Source: Agaricus subrufescens
Taxonomy: Eukaryota > Basidiomycota > Agaricomycetes > Agaricales > Agaricaceae
Direction of reading: 5' to 3'
Length of the DNA stretch: 64,000 nt
Assembly (NCBI GenBank): GCA_029945375.1
Contig: CM057057.1
Span: forward strand, 4,092,001 to 4,156,000
The translations under genes and the position numbers were made by a program. Position 1 is the stretch's first letter; every line of letters starts with the position of its first letter. Positions 32,833 through 44,400 of the stretch are shown piece by piece. The notes below the pieces were generated by a model, which saw only the letters and a program-made list of their open reading frames with translations, made no database searches and was not told the DNA's origin.

Positions 32833-35113
32833 TATGCTGCGAAATGTGCGGAATACTGAGGCGGATGAGGCTTTTAACGTGTGGTCATCCCTCGAAAATG
32901 CCTTAGCAGAGGCGAAACCTGCTCCAGTGGCTCCTGAGATCAAGCTCTCAGAAGAACAGAATAAGATCCTCGACATTGTGTTGAAGGGCGAAAACGTTTT
33001 CTTCACCGGCCCCGCAGGTTGCATCTTCAAGGAGCGCGTGATGCCCAAGTAGCTTATTAATCAATTCAGGTACCGGCAAATCAGTCCTTCTGAAAGCGAT
33101 CATCCGGGAACTATTAAAGACGAAACGTGCAGAGTCAATAGCTGTAACTGCCACAACAGGGATCGCCTCTCTGGCTATCAGCGGGAAAACGCTGCACTCT
33201 CATGGCGGAATTGGATACGGAAATGAAGTTGCTGAATTACTTCTGAAAAAAGTAAAACGATCCCGTAGCAGCAGAGACAGGTGGATCAGCACGAAAGTCT
33301 GGATAATCGATGAAAGTGAGTCTGTTCTTTCATCGTTTTGACTACACTTTTGATGTTAGTATGTTCAAGTTTCCATGTTAAAGGCCGAGCTTTTCGACAA
33401 ACTAGTCAGTCGGCGTGTTAGGCCTCTACTTTGGTAAAATTCTGATGATAATCAGGAATACATAGCACAATGTATTCGTAACGACCCCCGACCTTTTGGG
33501 GGGATACAGCTGGTGTTAGCTGGAGATTTTTTCCAGCTCCCTCCAGTTAGCAATCAAGGAAGTTCGCGCCCTCCGGATTATGTCTTCTCAGCTAAATCAT
33601 GGAATGCCTGCATTCCTAAACCGTATTTTCTTCAAAAGGTTTTTCGCCAAAGCGATGATGGTGATTCGAAGCCAGTCCTTTTTTCTTTAGTCTTCTTACA
33701 CAAGTGCCCAGACTTCATTTCCCTACTCTCGGCTATGAGACTAGGTTCTCTGACTCAACAACAGAACACCATCCTGCGAAGTTTAGAGCGGCCCCTCATA
33801 TGCAATTCCGATGTTCAACCGGCTATGTTGTAGGTCGCATTGTTATATGCACGATGTAATTATTGATGCGGGCTCTTCAGGTTACCTTCTACAAAACAAG
33901 TTGTACAATACAACATGTGTAAATTAGAGAATTTACCAGGGGGCAGTAAGCGTTTCTTCTCCATGGACAGTGCAGGGTGGGATGCGTATCGGCAACCGAT
34001 ACAGAAGACAGACGCTCAAAAACTTCTCAAATCAGTGACGCTCGCTCCTGGAGCGCTAACATTAAAGGTTAGTTGATTATTGACACATTGGTACTATGCC
34101 GAACACTGATGAGTCCGATACAAATGTAGGTTGGAGCCCAGGTTATGCTCATTAAGGTAAGTCTGTGCTTAACTGGTATATGAACCATGTCCATGACGAC
34201 AAACTAGAATGTCGTTCAAAACGTTTTGGTCAATGGAAGTCTCGGAAGTGTTATCGATTTTATGACAATCCGTGAGGCGACACGAGAGAACATTTTGATT
34301 TCGCAACCACAGAGCGCCGATGCCGAACTTTCTAATGACCCGGATTCTGAGGACGGATTAGACTACGATGAAGATGACAACTTCGCGAAACCCCCAACTC
34401 CTCCGTTCCAATATCAACATCGCACCTACATTGAGGAGTGCATTCTAGCCTCTTATCAGGGCGACCCCAGCATTCGACGGCGCACTCCTAAACTTGTGCC
34501 AATCACAGATAACATATTTTTGCCACATAAAGATGAATATCCGCTGGTCCGCTTTCAAAATAACGAAGTGATGCTCTGTGTTCCATTATTCTTCGACAAT
34601 GTGGGCATGATGGGAAATATTGAGGCACGTCGAGTACAAGTCCCGTTAATATTATCTTGGGCTATCACGATACACAAGTCTCAAGGTCAAACACTTAACT
34701 ACGTCAAAGTTGATTTTAACAATATCTTTGCTGCGGGACAAGGTAGTATCATACTTCGGCACTCTTGCGTGTCACTTCACTTATTGTATTTAGCTTATGT
34801 TGCGGTATCTCGTGCAACGTCCATGGAGGGTTTACAAGTAATCAATTTCAAGCCAGACAAGTAGGATTTCCCGATTTTACTGGCAATGTCACACTTACTT
34901 GATGGCCTTGTCAGAGTGTTTGCGAACCCACGCGTCCTCAAATGGCATAAACATTGGCAAGAATTTTGGAATCAACAGGGGCCTGGAGAAACGTCTAGGC
35001 TGCTCAAGACAACTAACGACAGCGAATCTGAGGATGAGTATGATTCCTACAATACCGAAATTCTAGCATCGTATTTAGAGAATCTTGAGGGTCTTCAGGC
35101 CCTGCCAACATAG
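32833..35113 (+). pseudogene. 3' part of plus-strand Pif1 helicase copy 1
   Basis: Continues the helicase gene interrupted by the transposon. It holds EIKLSEEQNKILDIVLKGEN, VFFTGPAGTGKSVLLKAIIR (Walker A, split by an intron), KVWIIDEISML, LVLAGDFFQLPPVSNQ, FRQSDDDFISLLSAMRLG, VLVNGSLGSVIDFM, AITIHKSQGQTLNYVKVDFN and AYVAVSRATSMEGLQVINF, then an acidic tail (TNDSESEDEYDSYN) ending GLQALPT. This downstream part has no stop within the exons, and its splice sites are kept, except that the intron before LVLAGDF is cleanly missing. Because its 5' part is broken, I call it a pseudogene. A transcript from the transposon edge could still make a shortened helicase starting MLRNVRNTEADEAF. Confidence 0.75.
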
Positions 35114-35303
35114 TCCCAGTGAGTGACAATGATGAAGACTTTGCTTTATGTGTAATTCATGTCTCGAGTTTGAACATTGAATGTAGAATTCAATTCAACA
35201 TTATTTTACTTCCTTAGAATACCACAACATTAATTGCAAGGGCAAAATACAAGATAACTGAAAGGACAAATATGTGTGATAAGCAACTGACTGCCTGGGA
35301 TGG

Positions 35304-35343
35304 CTAAGGGGGGGCTGTAGCAGGTGGTGTCGGTGGCAGATCC
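35304..35343 (-). pseudogene. Duplicated tail of the RhoGAP gene
   Basis: Codons reading DLPPTPPATAPP and stop equal the last codons of the RhoGAP gene at 38233-38272 (DLPPTPPATSPP). The DNA to the left (3' UTR side of both genes) is also duplicated. It marks the right end of copy 1 and shows that the duplicated block reached into the neighbouring gene. It is a fragment without function as coding sequence. Confidence 0.8.
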
Positions 35344-35424
35344 CTCACACACCTCTGCCCAGTTATCGAATATTGTGGGCGCACCTCTGCCGACAGCAAC
35401 GGCGTGGTATTTCGCCTTTGGCAC
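35344..35424 (-). pseudogene. Truncated viroplasmin-like first exon of the minus-strand helicase
   Basis: Encodes PKAKYHAVAVGRGAPTIFDN and WAEV, as in the intact gene at 26032, but the start codon has become GTG (plus-strand CAT changed to CAC). The frame is cut at the duplication junction after about 27 codons. Only the 5' exon and promoter were carried over, so this is a dead remnant. Confidence 0.8.
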
Positions 35425-35558
35425 GGTCTGAAGCGAGAGAGATGGGTAACATGACTGCGATCTCGATTCCTCCGAGCGAAACCTGCAGCGCGTTGAACGC
35501 GAGGTTCTCCATCAGGCACTAATTGCTTCGCGACCACGTGGGTCTGTAGCTTTACCCC

Positions 35559-37966
35559 ATGCCTCGAGAACCAAGTCAGCGGGCATCCCGCTCGGAGGGT
35601 CCTTATTCCCCTCAGGTGGGTGTATTGCAGAGTGACCTCGAAGCGAAACTATAGTATATTGACCCTGGATGGTGTTCAGCTCTGGAAGTCTGCTACACCC
35701 GTTCGCCATATGCTGCGAAAGATGCGGAACGTTGAGGCGGATGAAGCTTTTGACCTGTGGCCATCTCTTGAAAATACCTTAGTAGAGGCGAAGCAACCTC
35801 CAGTGGTTCCTGAGATCAAACTCTCAGAAGAGCAGAATAAGATCCTCGACATTGTGTTGAAGGGCGAAAACGTTTTCTTCACCGGCCCCGCAGGTTGCAT
35901 CTTCAAGGAGCGTGTGATGTCCCAGTAGCTTATTAATTAGTTCAGGTACCGGCAAATCAGTTCTTCTCAAAGCGATCATACGAAAACTAATGAAGACGGA
36001 ACTTGAGGAGGGAACAATAGCTGTGACTGCTACAACAGGGGTCGCCTCTCTGGCTATCGAGGGTAAAACACTGCACTCTCATGGTGGCATTGGATACGGA
36101 AATGAAGTTGTTGAATTACTCTTGAAAAAAATAAAACGATTCCCTGGCAGCAGAGACAGGTGGATCCGCACAAAAGTCTGGATAATCGATGAAAGTGAGT
36201 CTGTTCTTTCATCGTTCTGACTACACTGTTGATGTTATGTTCAAGTTTCCATGTTAAAGGCCGAGCTTTTCGACAAGCTAGTCAGTCGGCATGTCATGCA
36301 TCTCTTTTGGTTTAATTCTGATGATACTCAGGAATACATAGCACGATGTATTCGCAACGATCCCCGACCTTTTGGAGGAATACAGGTAGCTACTATGTGT
36401 CATGATCTGGACTATCTGATATCCAATGCCGGCCAGCTGGTGCTAGCTGGAGATTTTTTCCAGCTTCCCCCAGTCGGCAAGCGAGGAAGTTCGCGCCCTC
36501 CGGATTATGTCTTCTCAGCTAAATCATGGAATGCCTGCATTCCTAAACCGTATTTTCTACAAAAGGTTTTTCGCCAGAACGATGATGGTACTTCAAATCT
36601 AGTCCCTTTTTTTGGTCTTCTTACACAAGTGCCCAGACTTCATTTCTTTACTCTCGGCCATGAGACTAGGTTCTCTAAATCAACAACAGAAGAATATTCT
36701 GCGGGGTTTGGAGCGGCCTCTCACATGTGATGCCGATGTTCACCCCGCTGTGTTGTAGGTCACATCATTATATCCATGATGTAATTGTTGATGGGGGCTT
36801 TCTGGCAGGTTATCATCTAGAGCACAAGTTGTACGGCACAACATGCGTGAATTAGAGCGTTTGTCGGGGGGCAGTAAGCATTTCTTCTCCATGGACAGTG
36901 CAGGGTGGGATATATATCGGCAACCAATACGGAAGACAGGCGCTCAAAAGCTTCTTAACTCAGGGGTGCTTGCTCCTGAAATGCTAACATTAAAGGTCAG
37001 TTGTTTGTTGAAGCGTTGGCACCATGCCGAAAACTGGTAACTCCGACACAAATGTAGGTTGGCGCCCGGGTTATGCTCATCCAGGTAAGTCTATGCTTGA
37101 CTGGTGTATGAACCATGTCCATGACGACAAACTAGAATGTCTTTCAAGGCATTTTGGTCAATGGAAGCCTCGGAAATGTCATCGATTTTATGACAATCCG
37201 TGAGGCGACACAAAAGGACATTCTGATTTCCCAACTACAAAGCACCAATCCCGAACCTCCTGATGTTGACTTGGATTCTGAGGACGGGTTAGATTACGAT
37301 GAAGATGACGACTTCGCGAAACCGCCAACTCCTCCGTTCCAGTATCAACATCGCACCTACATTGAGGAGCGCATTCTAGCCTCCTATCGGGGCGACCCCA
37401 GCATTCGACGGCGCACTCCTAAACTTGTGCCAATCACAGACAACACTTTTCAACCAGATACAGATGAATACCCGCTGGTCCAGTTTGAAAATGGCGAAGT
37501 GATGCTCTGTGCTCCATTATTCTTTGACAATGTGGGCATGATGGGAAATATCGAGGCACGTCGAGTACAAGTCCCGTTAATATTATCGTGGGCTATCACG
37601 ATACACAAGTCTCAAGGTCAAACACTTACCCACGTCAAAGTTGATTTTAACAATATCTTTGCTGCGGGACAAGGTAGTATCATACTTCGGCACTCTTGCG
37701 TGTCACATTAATTATTGTATTTAGCTTATGTTGCGGTATCTCGTGCAACGTCCGTCGAGGGTTTACAAGTAATCAATTTCAAGCCAGACAAGTAGGATTT
37801 CCCGATTTTACTGGCAATGTCACACTTACTTGATGGCCTTGTCAGAGTGTTTGCGAACCCACGCGTCCTCAAATGGCATAAACATTGGCAAGAATTTTGG
37901 AATCAACAGAGGCCTGCAGAAACGTCTAGGCTGCTCAAGACAACTAACGACAGCGAATCAGAATGA
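35559..37966 (+). CDS. Pif1-family DNA helicase, intact duplicate copy
   Basis: A 5'-3' SF1B helicase without the viroplasmin-like domain. It starts MPREPSQRASRSEGPYSPQ, and an intron of about 64 nt leads into LWKSATPVRHMLRKMRNVEA. The motifs are GPAGTGKSVLLKAIIRKLMK (Walker A), KVWIIDEISML (Walker B), LVLAGDFFQLPPVGK (III), FRQNDDDFISLLSAMRLG, VLVNGSLGNV or its near equivalent, AITIHKSQGQTLTHVKVDFN (V) and AYVAVSRATSVEGLQVINF (VI). The intron after FRQNDD must end at the AG just before ACTTCATT to stay in frame. The C-terminus stops early (TNDSESE) relative to copy 1 because of a small deletion. All other exons are open, so it is probably functional. Any cellular role (telomere, mitochondrial or rDNA maintenance) is unknown. 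Confidence 0.75.
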
Positions 37967-38232
37967 GTATGATTCAAACAATACCGAAATTCTAGCACCA
38001 TATTTAGAGATCTTGAGGGCCTTCAGACCCTACCAACATAGTCCTAGCGAGTGACAATGATGAAGACTTTGCTTTATGTGTAATTCATGTCTCTCGAGTT
38101 TGAACATTGAATGTAGAATTCTATTCAACATTATTTTACTTCCTTAGAATACTACACATTAATTGCAAGGGCAAAATACAAGATAACTGAAAGGACGAAT
38201 ATGAGTGATAAGCAACTGGCTGTCTGGAGTGG

Positions 38233-41225
38233 CTAAGGGGGGGATGTGGCAGGTGGTGTCGGTGGCAGATCCGCCTTTCTGTATTCAAACGGTGATCGCC
38301 GTCCAGGCACAGTATTTACTGGCCGACCTCTCGTTGGAGAACCTCTGTCTGCAGAACCCTCTGGACTGTGAAAATGTATAGCTGAATCTGTACTGGAAAC
38401 CTCGGATACAGGCGAAGGCGGTGACGAGTTTGATAAGGATGCTTGAGTAGTAGTTGAGCTCGTAGACATCTCTGCTCGCGCTCGGATAGGAGAAGTAGGA
38501 ATGGCTCGCGCGGATGGATGGATACTCGTGGCAGGGTAAGACGGGAGACTTGGTGTAAAGTCTTGTGGTGAACCTGGTATTGGCCGGTTTGACAACCTGG
38601 GTGGGACATTGGCCACCTTGGTTGTCTTTGAGCCATAGGAGACTTCAAGCGCCACTTCACCTGCTGGAGTTGGTGGCAGAGGAGGCGAATGGGGAGGTGA
38701 GTGAGGAACTTGATGCGACTGTTCCTCAAAGAGGGCATGCGCATTGATGATCAGATCCTCGAATAAGGAATCCTTTAAAATTTGCTCCTATCAGTGAAAG
38801 CGTAAAGAATCAAAGAACGCACCTTGGATATCTGAACGGTTAACAGATCTCCTCCTTTAGGCAATTCATCATCTCCAAAGATCACACCCCCGAAGACGAT
38901 CGCAAGATTTTTGGCATCCATCTTGTTCTTCTCGCTGTGACTGACTACTCGTGTGAGATGCTCGACAAGAGCTTTGAAGGTAGCCTGATGGATTGACGGT
39001 AGGCGGCGCAGCTTGGAGCGGAGCAGCATGAAATTGTTGTTTTGATGCTCGGCTGCAGAAAATGAGATTCTCGCCAATGTAGGTGACAAGCTTTTAAATA
39101 TACCTAAGTGATCCGAATGTTGGATTCGATCTTGTTGATTGAAACGGAACAAGGGTTCGGGTAATTCCCGAAGGTACAACTACCGGACATGAAGAATAGG
39201 CTCATTCTCGCGAGTGTAAACCACACCTTAAAGAGAGAAGCAACCGCAAATATATCATCCTTGGAGGAAAACTCGAAGGAAGCTTCATCTTTCTCAATTT
39301 CGTGTTGCAACTATCCTGTACGCTTAGTCTTCTGGAGTACATGAGTTTCAACCTTGCTCACTGCTTGTACAACGGCATGCCGCCCTGAGACCTAGAACGG
39401 CAATTGTTAAAATAGGCACAGCGATCTATGATACACGGGAGGAACAAATAACAAACCCTGTAAATGCCTTCGGAATCAAGCCCTCGTTTATCGATCTCGG
39501 CAATACAGATCCTGACGATCTTAGGTATTTCGCCCTCACCGAGACTTTTAGCAGTCGCATAATCTCCTAAGCTGAGTCCAAAAATGAGGTCATTACATGG
39601 TCCTACCTGACCATGTTCGTATAGAATAGGATCAGGAATAGCAGAAGCAAGGGAGCGAGACGCGTTTGCTGCCAACCTCTCCCCATCCACCTTGGACGAT
39701 ATTTTTTCGACAGCTTCGCGAGCATGTTTTGATAATTGCGTCTGAGTAGTACTGGTGGCGCTGCACATGCGATGAGAAACGAACGAGACCCCGAATGAAA
39801 CACACACATCATATTATCGGCATATTTCTCAAGTGTTTTTTGAACCAGTGTAGCTGATTCTTCTGCGAACATCCGTAAGCTCTGCATCGAGTTGAGGGGC
39901 GCGTAGATCAAGGTATAAGTAGGACAGACCATATAACCATTCTGGAGTATTCGGGTCCGCCGTAGTCGCAAAGTTTCAAGCCAGTGCACTCCTTTCCGAT
40001 AATCTTTGTCTTTGGTTCTCTAAGCAATGTTGAAAGGATTCTAAACATTTGAAACTCACCTGCTTCCTCTGATTCGCGTTTCGCCTTGACAACTTTGAGC
40101 GCTTGGTTTTCGCGTCCTCCTAAACCGTCTTTGACGGCGTTGCCTTTGTCGAGTAATCCGATCAATTGTCCGAACTGTTTTTTCCCTGTGCAACTGCTCG
40201 AGTTCGCGAATAAGCAATCAGAAGAAAGGAACGCACCTTGATGGGCAAAGTCAGAGAACGTGGTCGAAGAGGAGGGAGACCTATTGCGAACGGTAGTACT
40301 ACCAGACGACGGACGACGGTCTAGTGCTCGTAGTGGCTGGGGTGAGGTGACGGTTGGACGCCCAGGATTGTTTGGATTGTATTTGATATTACTTCCGGCC
40401 TGTTCGGGAAGTGATAAAGGGGGTTGGAGGGAAATTGCAGAGCCTGCAGAAACCTTCTTTTGTTCCTGCAATCTAGCTTGAGCAAAGGCTAACAAGCAGT
40501 GTAGGGGCACAAACCTCTACTTCGCTGAACTTTTTTATGTAGCGGGACTTCAGCCGGGGTAACATCGTCTCTGCATAGTCATTATATGCGCTCGTTGAAT
40601 CCTTTAAATCCTCTTTGACGCGTTTGCGCGTGCGCTCCTGGGTTTCCTAGTTTAATCTATAAGGGCGATATATGGGTCCATAGCTGTAAATCCAGAACCT
40701 TAAAGTTGATTAAGGGGGTAAGGATGTCGGTTGTCAACGTGGCGCAAAATGCATGTCTGGCTTGGGCCTCTGTGTCCATGGTTGACTACGCTACAGAATT
40801 TTTGCGGCATATTGGACTCACCTCGTTCGAGATTGTCTCTGACTTCTGCCCAGGCTCCTCTGGTTGTGCTTGGCTCGTTCCTTTCATCGAGATAGATGTC
40901 GAGGGCTTTTGTCTTGCGATGCAACTTCTTGAGGGAATCTATACTGATAGGAGAGCCAAGCTCAATCCTCCACAAAGTTTAATCTGCGAGTGCTTACTCA
41001 CTACACTTCCTCGATACGTTTGCTAGGAGAAGATAAGTGAAGAACGCCAGGACGCAGATTGAGCGCGCACCGTTCTTGGAAGAAGCCGATGTAGGAATCC
41101 GACAGGAAGCGGAGTTGGAGGTCGAAAAGGGGGACGAGGCCTTGGGTGGCCGGGTGGGGGTCTGAGAAAGAGGTGCGCGAAGACGCAGGAGGGGGCTGGT
41201 CCATCGTGGGCGGAGATTTGAGCAT
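38233..41225 (-). CDS. F-BAR and RhoGAP domain protein (RGD1-like)
   Basis: A GTPase-activating protein for Rho-type GTPases that binds curved membrane. The start is MLKSPPTMDQPPPASSRTSF. The F-BAR domain begins VPLFDLQLRFLSDSYIGFFQ and continues with KKLHRKTKALDIYLDERNEP and AWAEVRDNLE, split by many introns. A low-complexity Ser/Pro region (PSSGSTTVRNRSPSSSTTFS) interrupts it, then GKKQFGQLIGLLDKGNAVKD and FAEESATLVQKTLEKYADNM. The RhoGAP domain follows: FGLSLGDYATAK, IPKIVRICIAEIDKRGLDSE, GIYRVSGRHAVVQALQHEIE (arginine finger in IYRVSG), LYLRELPEPLFRFN and KNLAIVFGGVIFGDD. The tail is Ser/Pro-rich. Its last 12 codons are the part caught in the tandem duplication to the left. It is divergent from the ABC transporter (237 bp between starts). 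Confidence 0.88.
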
Positions 41226-41462
41226 GGGATCTCTCTGGATGTCTGCATCTCTCAGTCACGTTATCGACGATAAGCTTGAACAGTTCTGTACATGTGCTGT
41301 TCCGGGCCCGGTTGTCAAGGACCGCATGCTCAGATGTTCGATCGCATTGACTCACTCGCCGGTCTTCGCACAGGCTCGCCACCTACCCTGTGATGGTATT
41401 TATGGGGTCCGGCCAACGTTAGACCGCACCATCATTGTTCTCCACTCGACGCGTACACCCCC

Positions 41463-44400
41463 ATGCCCTTCGAGGGTTTAGTGTCTGTCCATTCCCTCGA
41501 GGCTGCGTACACTCTCCGGGAGACCAGCTTCGCGATTTGGTCGAATGTCAGTTCGACTGAGGCCATCGGAAGGTGATGACTAGCCATCAGCTATTTGTAT
41601 ATCATGCTCAATTTGTAGTACATATAAAGGTTCAGGCCATCCGACACACTTGTCGTACCCTTTATCGCAGCTGTCACATCCTTGAGTATCCTTCTCTTGC
41701 AACTTGTCGCGACATGGGTTGTCAACATCTTTTGGCCGCACGCCGTAGAGGTACAATTTGAGGACGAGCACGTCGGCGAATCCCGTCATAGTCTCCGCGC
41801 CAAAGTCAAGCGTTTCGTCGAAAAGCGTGGAGGCTTCATCATTGTCTGGTCTCGGGCCACCCGAGCGTTTGGTGGTCTCGTCCTGCTGATCCTCACCCTA
41901 ATTGCCCCTCCAAGCGAGCATACTTCCCAAAACCTGCTGCGCCATCAGGATGGCGATTGGTCGGAGAACTCGAGCCTACTCGACAACCAAGATCATGATT
42001 CTGTTCGAAGACAGCACATGATTCATCTATCTTTTGCCGCTGTCTATGTATGTACTCTCCGTTGTCTGTGAGACCCGCCCTAACATCATGCAGGCCTACG
42101 CGGGCGTTTTATCTCTTCTGGCTATTTTCACATCTAAACGATGGTCTCTGATTACACGTCGGCACGCCAATACCGTCTATCTACTAACGTTTTTGGTTTT
42201 TGCCTACCGAGACCTGTATCCTCTGACAACCTTTCACAAACGTCCGCTCGACCTTGCTGAGGGTACGCTATTATGGGTCAAGATTGTTATCCTATTTCTT
42301 GTCAGCATTCTGATGCCAAGCATTACACCGAACCAATACACGCCGTTCGATCCCAAGGTGGGTATTGGGCAATGATCGTCCTGTCTTTGCTGAGCACTCG
42401 TTTAGAATCCGATGGAATCCAATCCCGAGCAGACAGCATCCATTCTCTCTTTCATCACCTATTCTTTCCTTGACCCAATCGTGTACTTGGCCTGCCGCGT
42501 CCCCCACCTTGCACATGACCAACTGCCGACGCTCGCAGATTCTGACCATGCCCATAACCTCAAATGGCAAAGCTTTAAGGTAACAACTTTCCTTTCGAAG
42601 CCTCTAATGACTTACATTCGCCTTCAGCACCTCGATTTATTTGCTAAAGCTAAGGATAGACACATTGCTTGGGGACTTCTGAGAGTGTTCCGTTTCGAGT
42701 ACATTCTGACTGGCATCTTTGTTGCCCTCATGGGCTTGTCTACATTCATATCACCCTTTGCAATAAACCGGTTGCTCAGGTAAGATTTTATTCTTGATAT
42801 TTGTTATCACTTTCCAACCGAAACATAGCTATCTGGAAGATGGTAGTGCTGCTCTTGTTCAGCCTTGGGTCTGGATTATATGCCTTTTTATGGGTCCACT
42901 TGTCTCTTCGGTGTTTTACCAATGTTATATCTTTTACACAGTACGTACATTGATTTCCAATGAGATCGAGAATACCTTAACGTTGCGACCTTAGACTCGA
43001 ACGATGGTGCGCTGCGAGGCTATCATCACTCAGCTCGTATTTGAACACTCTTTGCGCATCCGTATGAAAGCTGAAACTGAAAAACCTGAAAGTCCAGGAG
43101 ATTCTCTTTCCCCGACAACCGAGCATCCCAGTGAAAATGCGGCATCAACGACAACCGCTGAAGAAGAGGAAGGATTTTCACAAGATACCACTTTGGCCAG
43201 CAGTGCTCCGACGTCGGTCCTTGAAGAGCCTGCACAAGCGAAACCACCCAGTATCAAGTCTACTTCGTCGAAAAGCACCTCAGGGAACAAGAAGGAGGAT
43301 TTGAAAAAAGATGTCTCAACAGGATCGTCCAGTGCAAGTAATCTTGTTGGACGCATCAACAACCTTGTTACAACCGATTTGGGAAATATTGTTGACGCTC
43401 GCGATCTCATGTTCGTTCTTGTTTTCATACCCTTGCAAATCGTAACGTGCATCACTTTCCTTTATTGGATTCTTGGTTGGAGGTATTAAATCAATTTTCA
43501 AGTTGAATTGATCTAACTCGGAAGCCCCCTATAGCGCTTTTGTCGGCTTGGTTGCTATGATTTTGCTTTTCCCCTTCCCAGGCTATGTGGCCAATAGGAT
43601 CCAGGTTGTACAACAAGGCCGATTGAAAAAAACCGATGCTCGTGTACAAATTGTCACCGAAGGTGCATATCTCCAATGGTTCAACCATTTCAGACTTTGA
43701 TCTTGGACTCTAGCCATGAATATGCTTCGGATGATTAAGCTTTTCGGGTGGGAAATGAAAACGCAAGACAGGATCGCTGAAAAGCGCGAGGAAGAGTTGG
43801 TTTGGCTTTGGAAGAGGCAATTGCTTGACTTGGTCAATGGCAACATCAAGCAAGTATATTTTCACCATGACCCCCCGAATGGCATCTGACTTCGCCAAGT
43901 TTCTTCATTCCTGTATGCGTCATGATTTCCACATTCTTCACCTAGTGAGTTCATTGTTCTTGAGCCGTTCATTCCATCACTTACCATCCCTTGACGTTTT
44001 TAGTGTACGTTTTTTCTTCTTGAATTTGAATACTGTATCATGACCGAGGGATCAGACGGTCGTCATGAAACAAGAGCTCAAAGCGTCAATCGTATTTAGT
44101 TCAATGACGGTGTTCGACTTGTTACGGGATCAACTTTTCATAGGGTTTTACATGGTCAACGCTCTGGTCGCCGGAAAGGTTTCTCTCGATCGTACCAACG
44201 ATTTTTTGAAAAAAGTAGGTCTGCAGACGCATGCAAATATGTCACGGATTAATCAATGTTTCACAGACGGAATTATTGGATGCTTATGCTGGCAAAGATT
44301 ACGCCCCTTTCATTGGTCAATCTCGGCCTGAAGATGAGCGGATTGGCTTCAATGAATCATCTTTTACCTGGTCGGCGGATAGCGATGGGTCATTGACACC

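Larger units (their letters stand above)
25952..35343 (+). repeat. Tandem segmental duplication, copy 1 (split by transposon)
   Basis: Copy 1 of a direct repeat. Without the transposon it consists of 25952-26362 plus 32835-35343, about 2.9 kb. It starts inside the 5' exon of the minus-strand helicase gene, runs through the divergent promoter and the whole plus-strand helicase gene, and ends inside what were the last codons of the RhoGAP gene (GGTGGCAGATCC at the end). The junction to copy 2 is at 35343/35344. The same words occur in the same order in copy 2 with scattered substitutions and small indels. Confidence 0.85.
35344..38272 (+). repeat. Tandem segmental duplication, copy 2
   Basis: A 2929-bp copy of the segment described at 25952-35343, without the transposon. 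It begins with CTCACACACCTCTGCCCAG, inside the viroplasmin-like exon of the minus-strand helicase, and ends at GGTGGCAGATCC inside the intact RhoGAP gene. It supplies the empty site for the Plavaka insertion. Differences from copy 1 are scattered, mostly single bases, which suggests an old event. Confidence 0.85.

Noticed and set aside
36590..36650. Apparent frameshift and lost splice acceptor in the intact helicase copy
   Set aside because: Using the acceptor TGCCCAG just before ACTTCATT gives DDDFISLLSAMRLG in both copies, with introns of 51 and 49 nt.
23708..38040. Helitron (RepHel) origin of the Pif1 genes
   Set aside because: No HUH replication-initiator domain precedes any of the helicases, no Helitron ends (TC...CTRR with hairpin) are evident, and intron positions fit host-type Pif1 genes.
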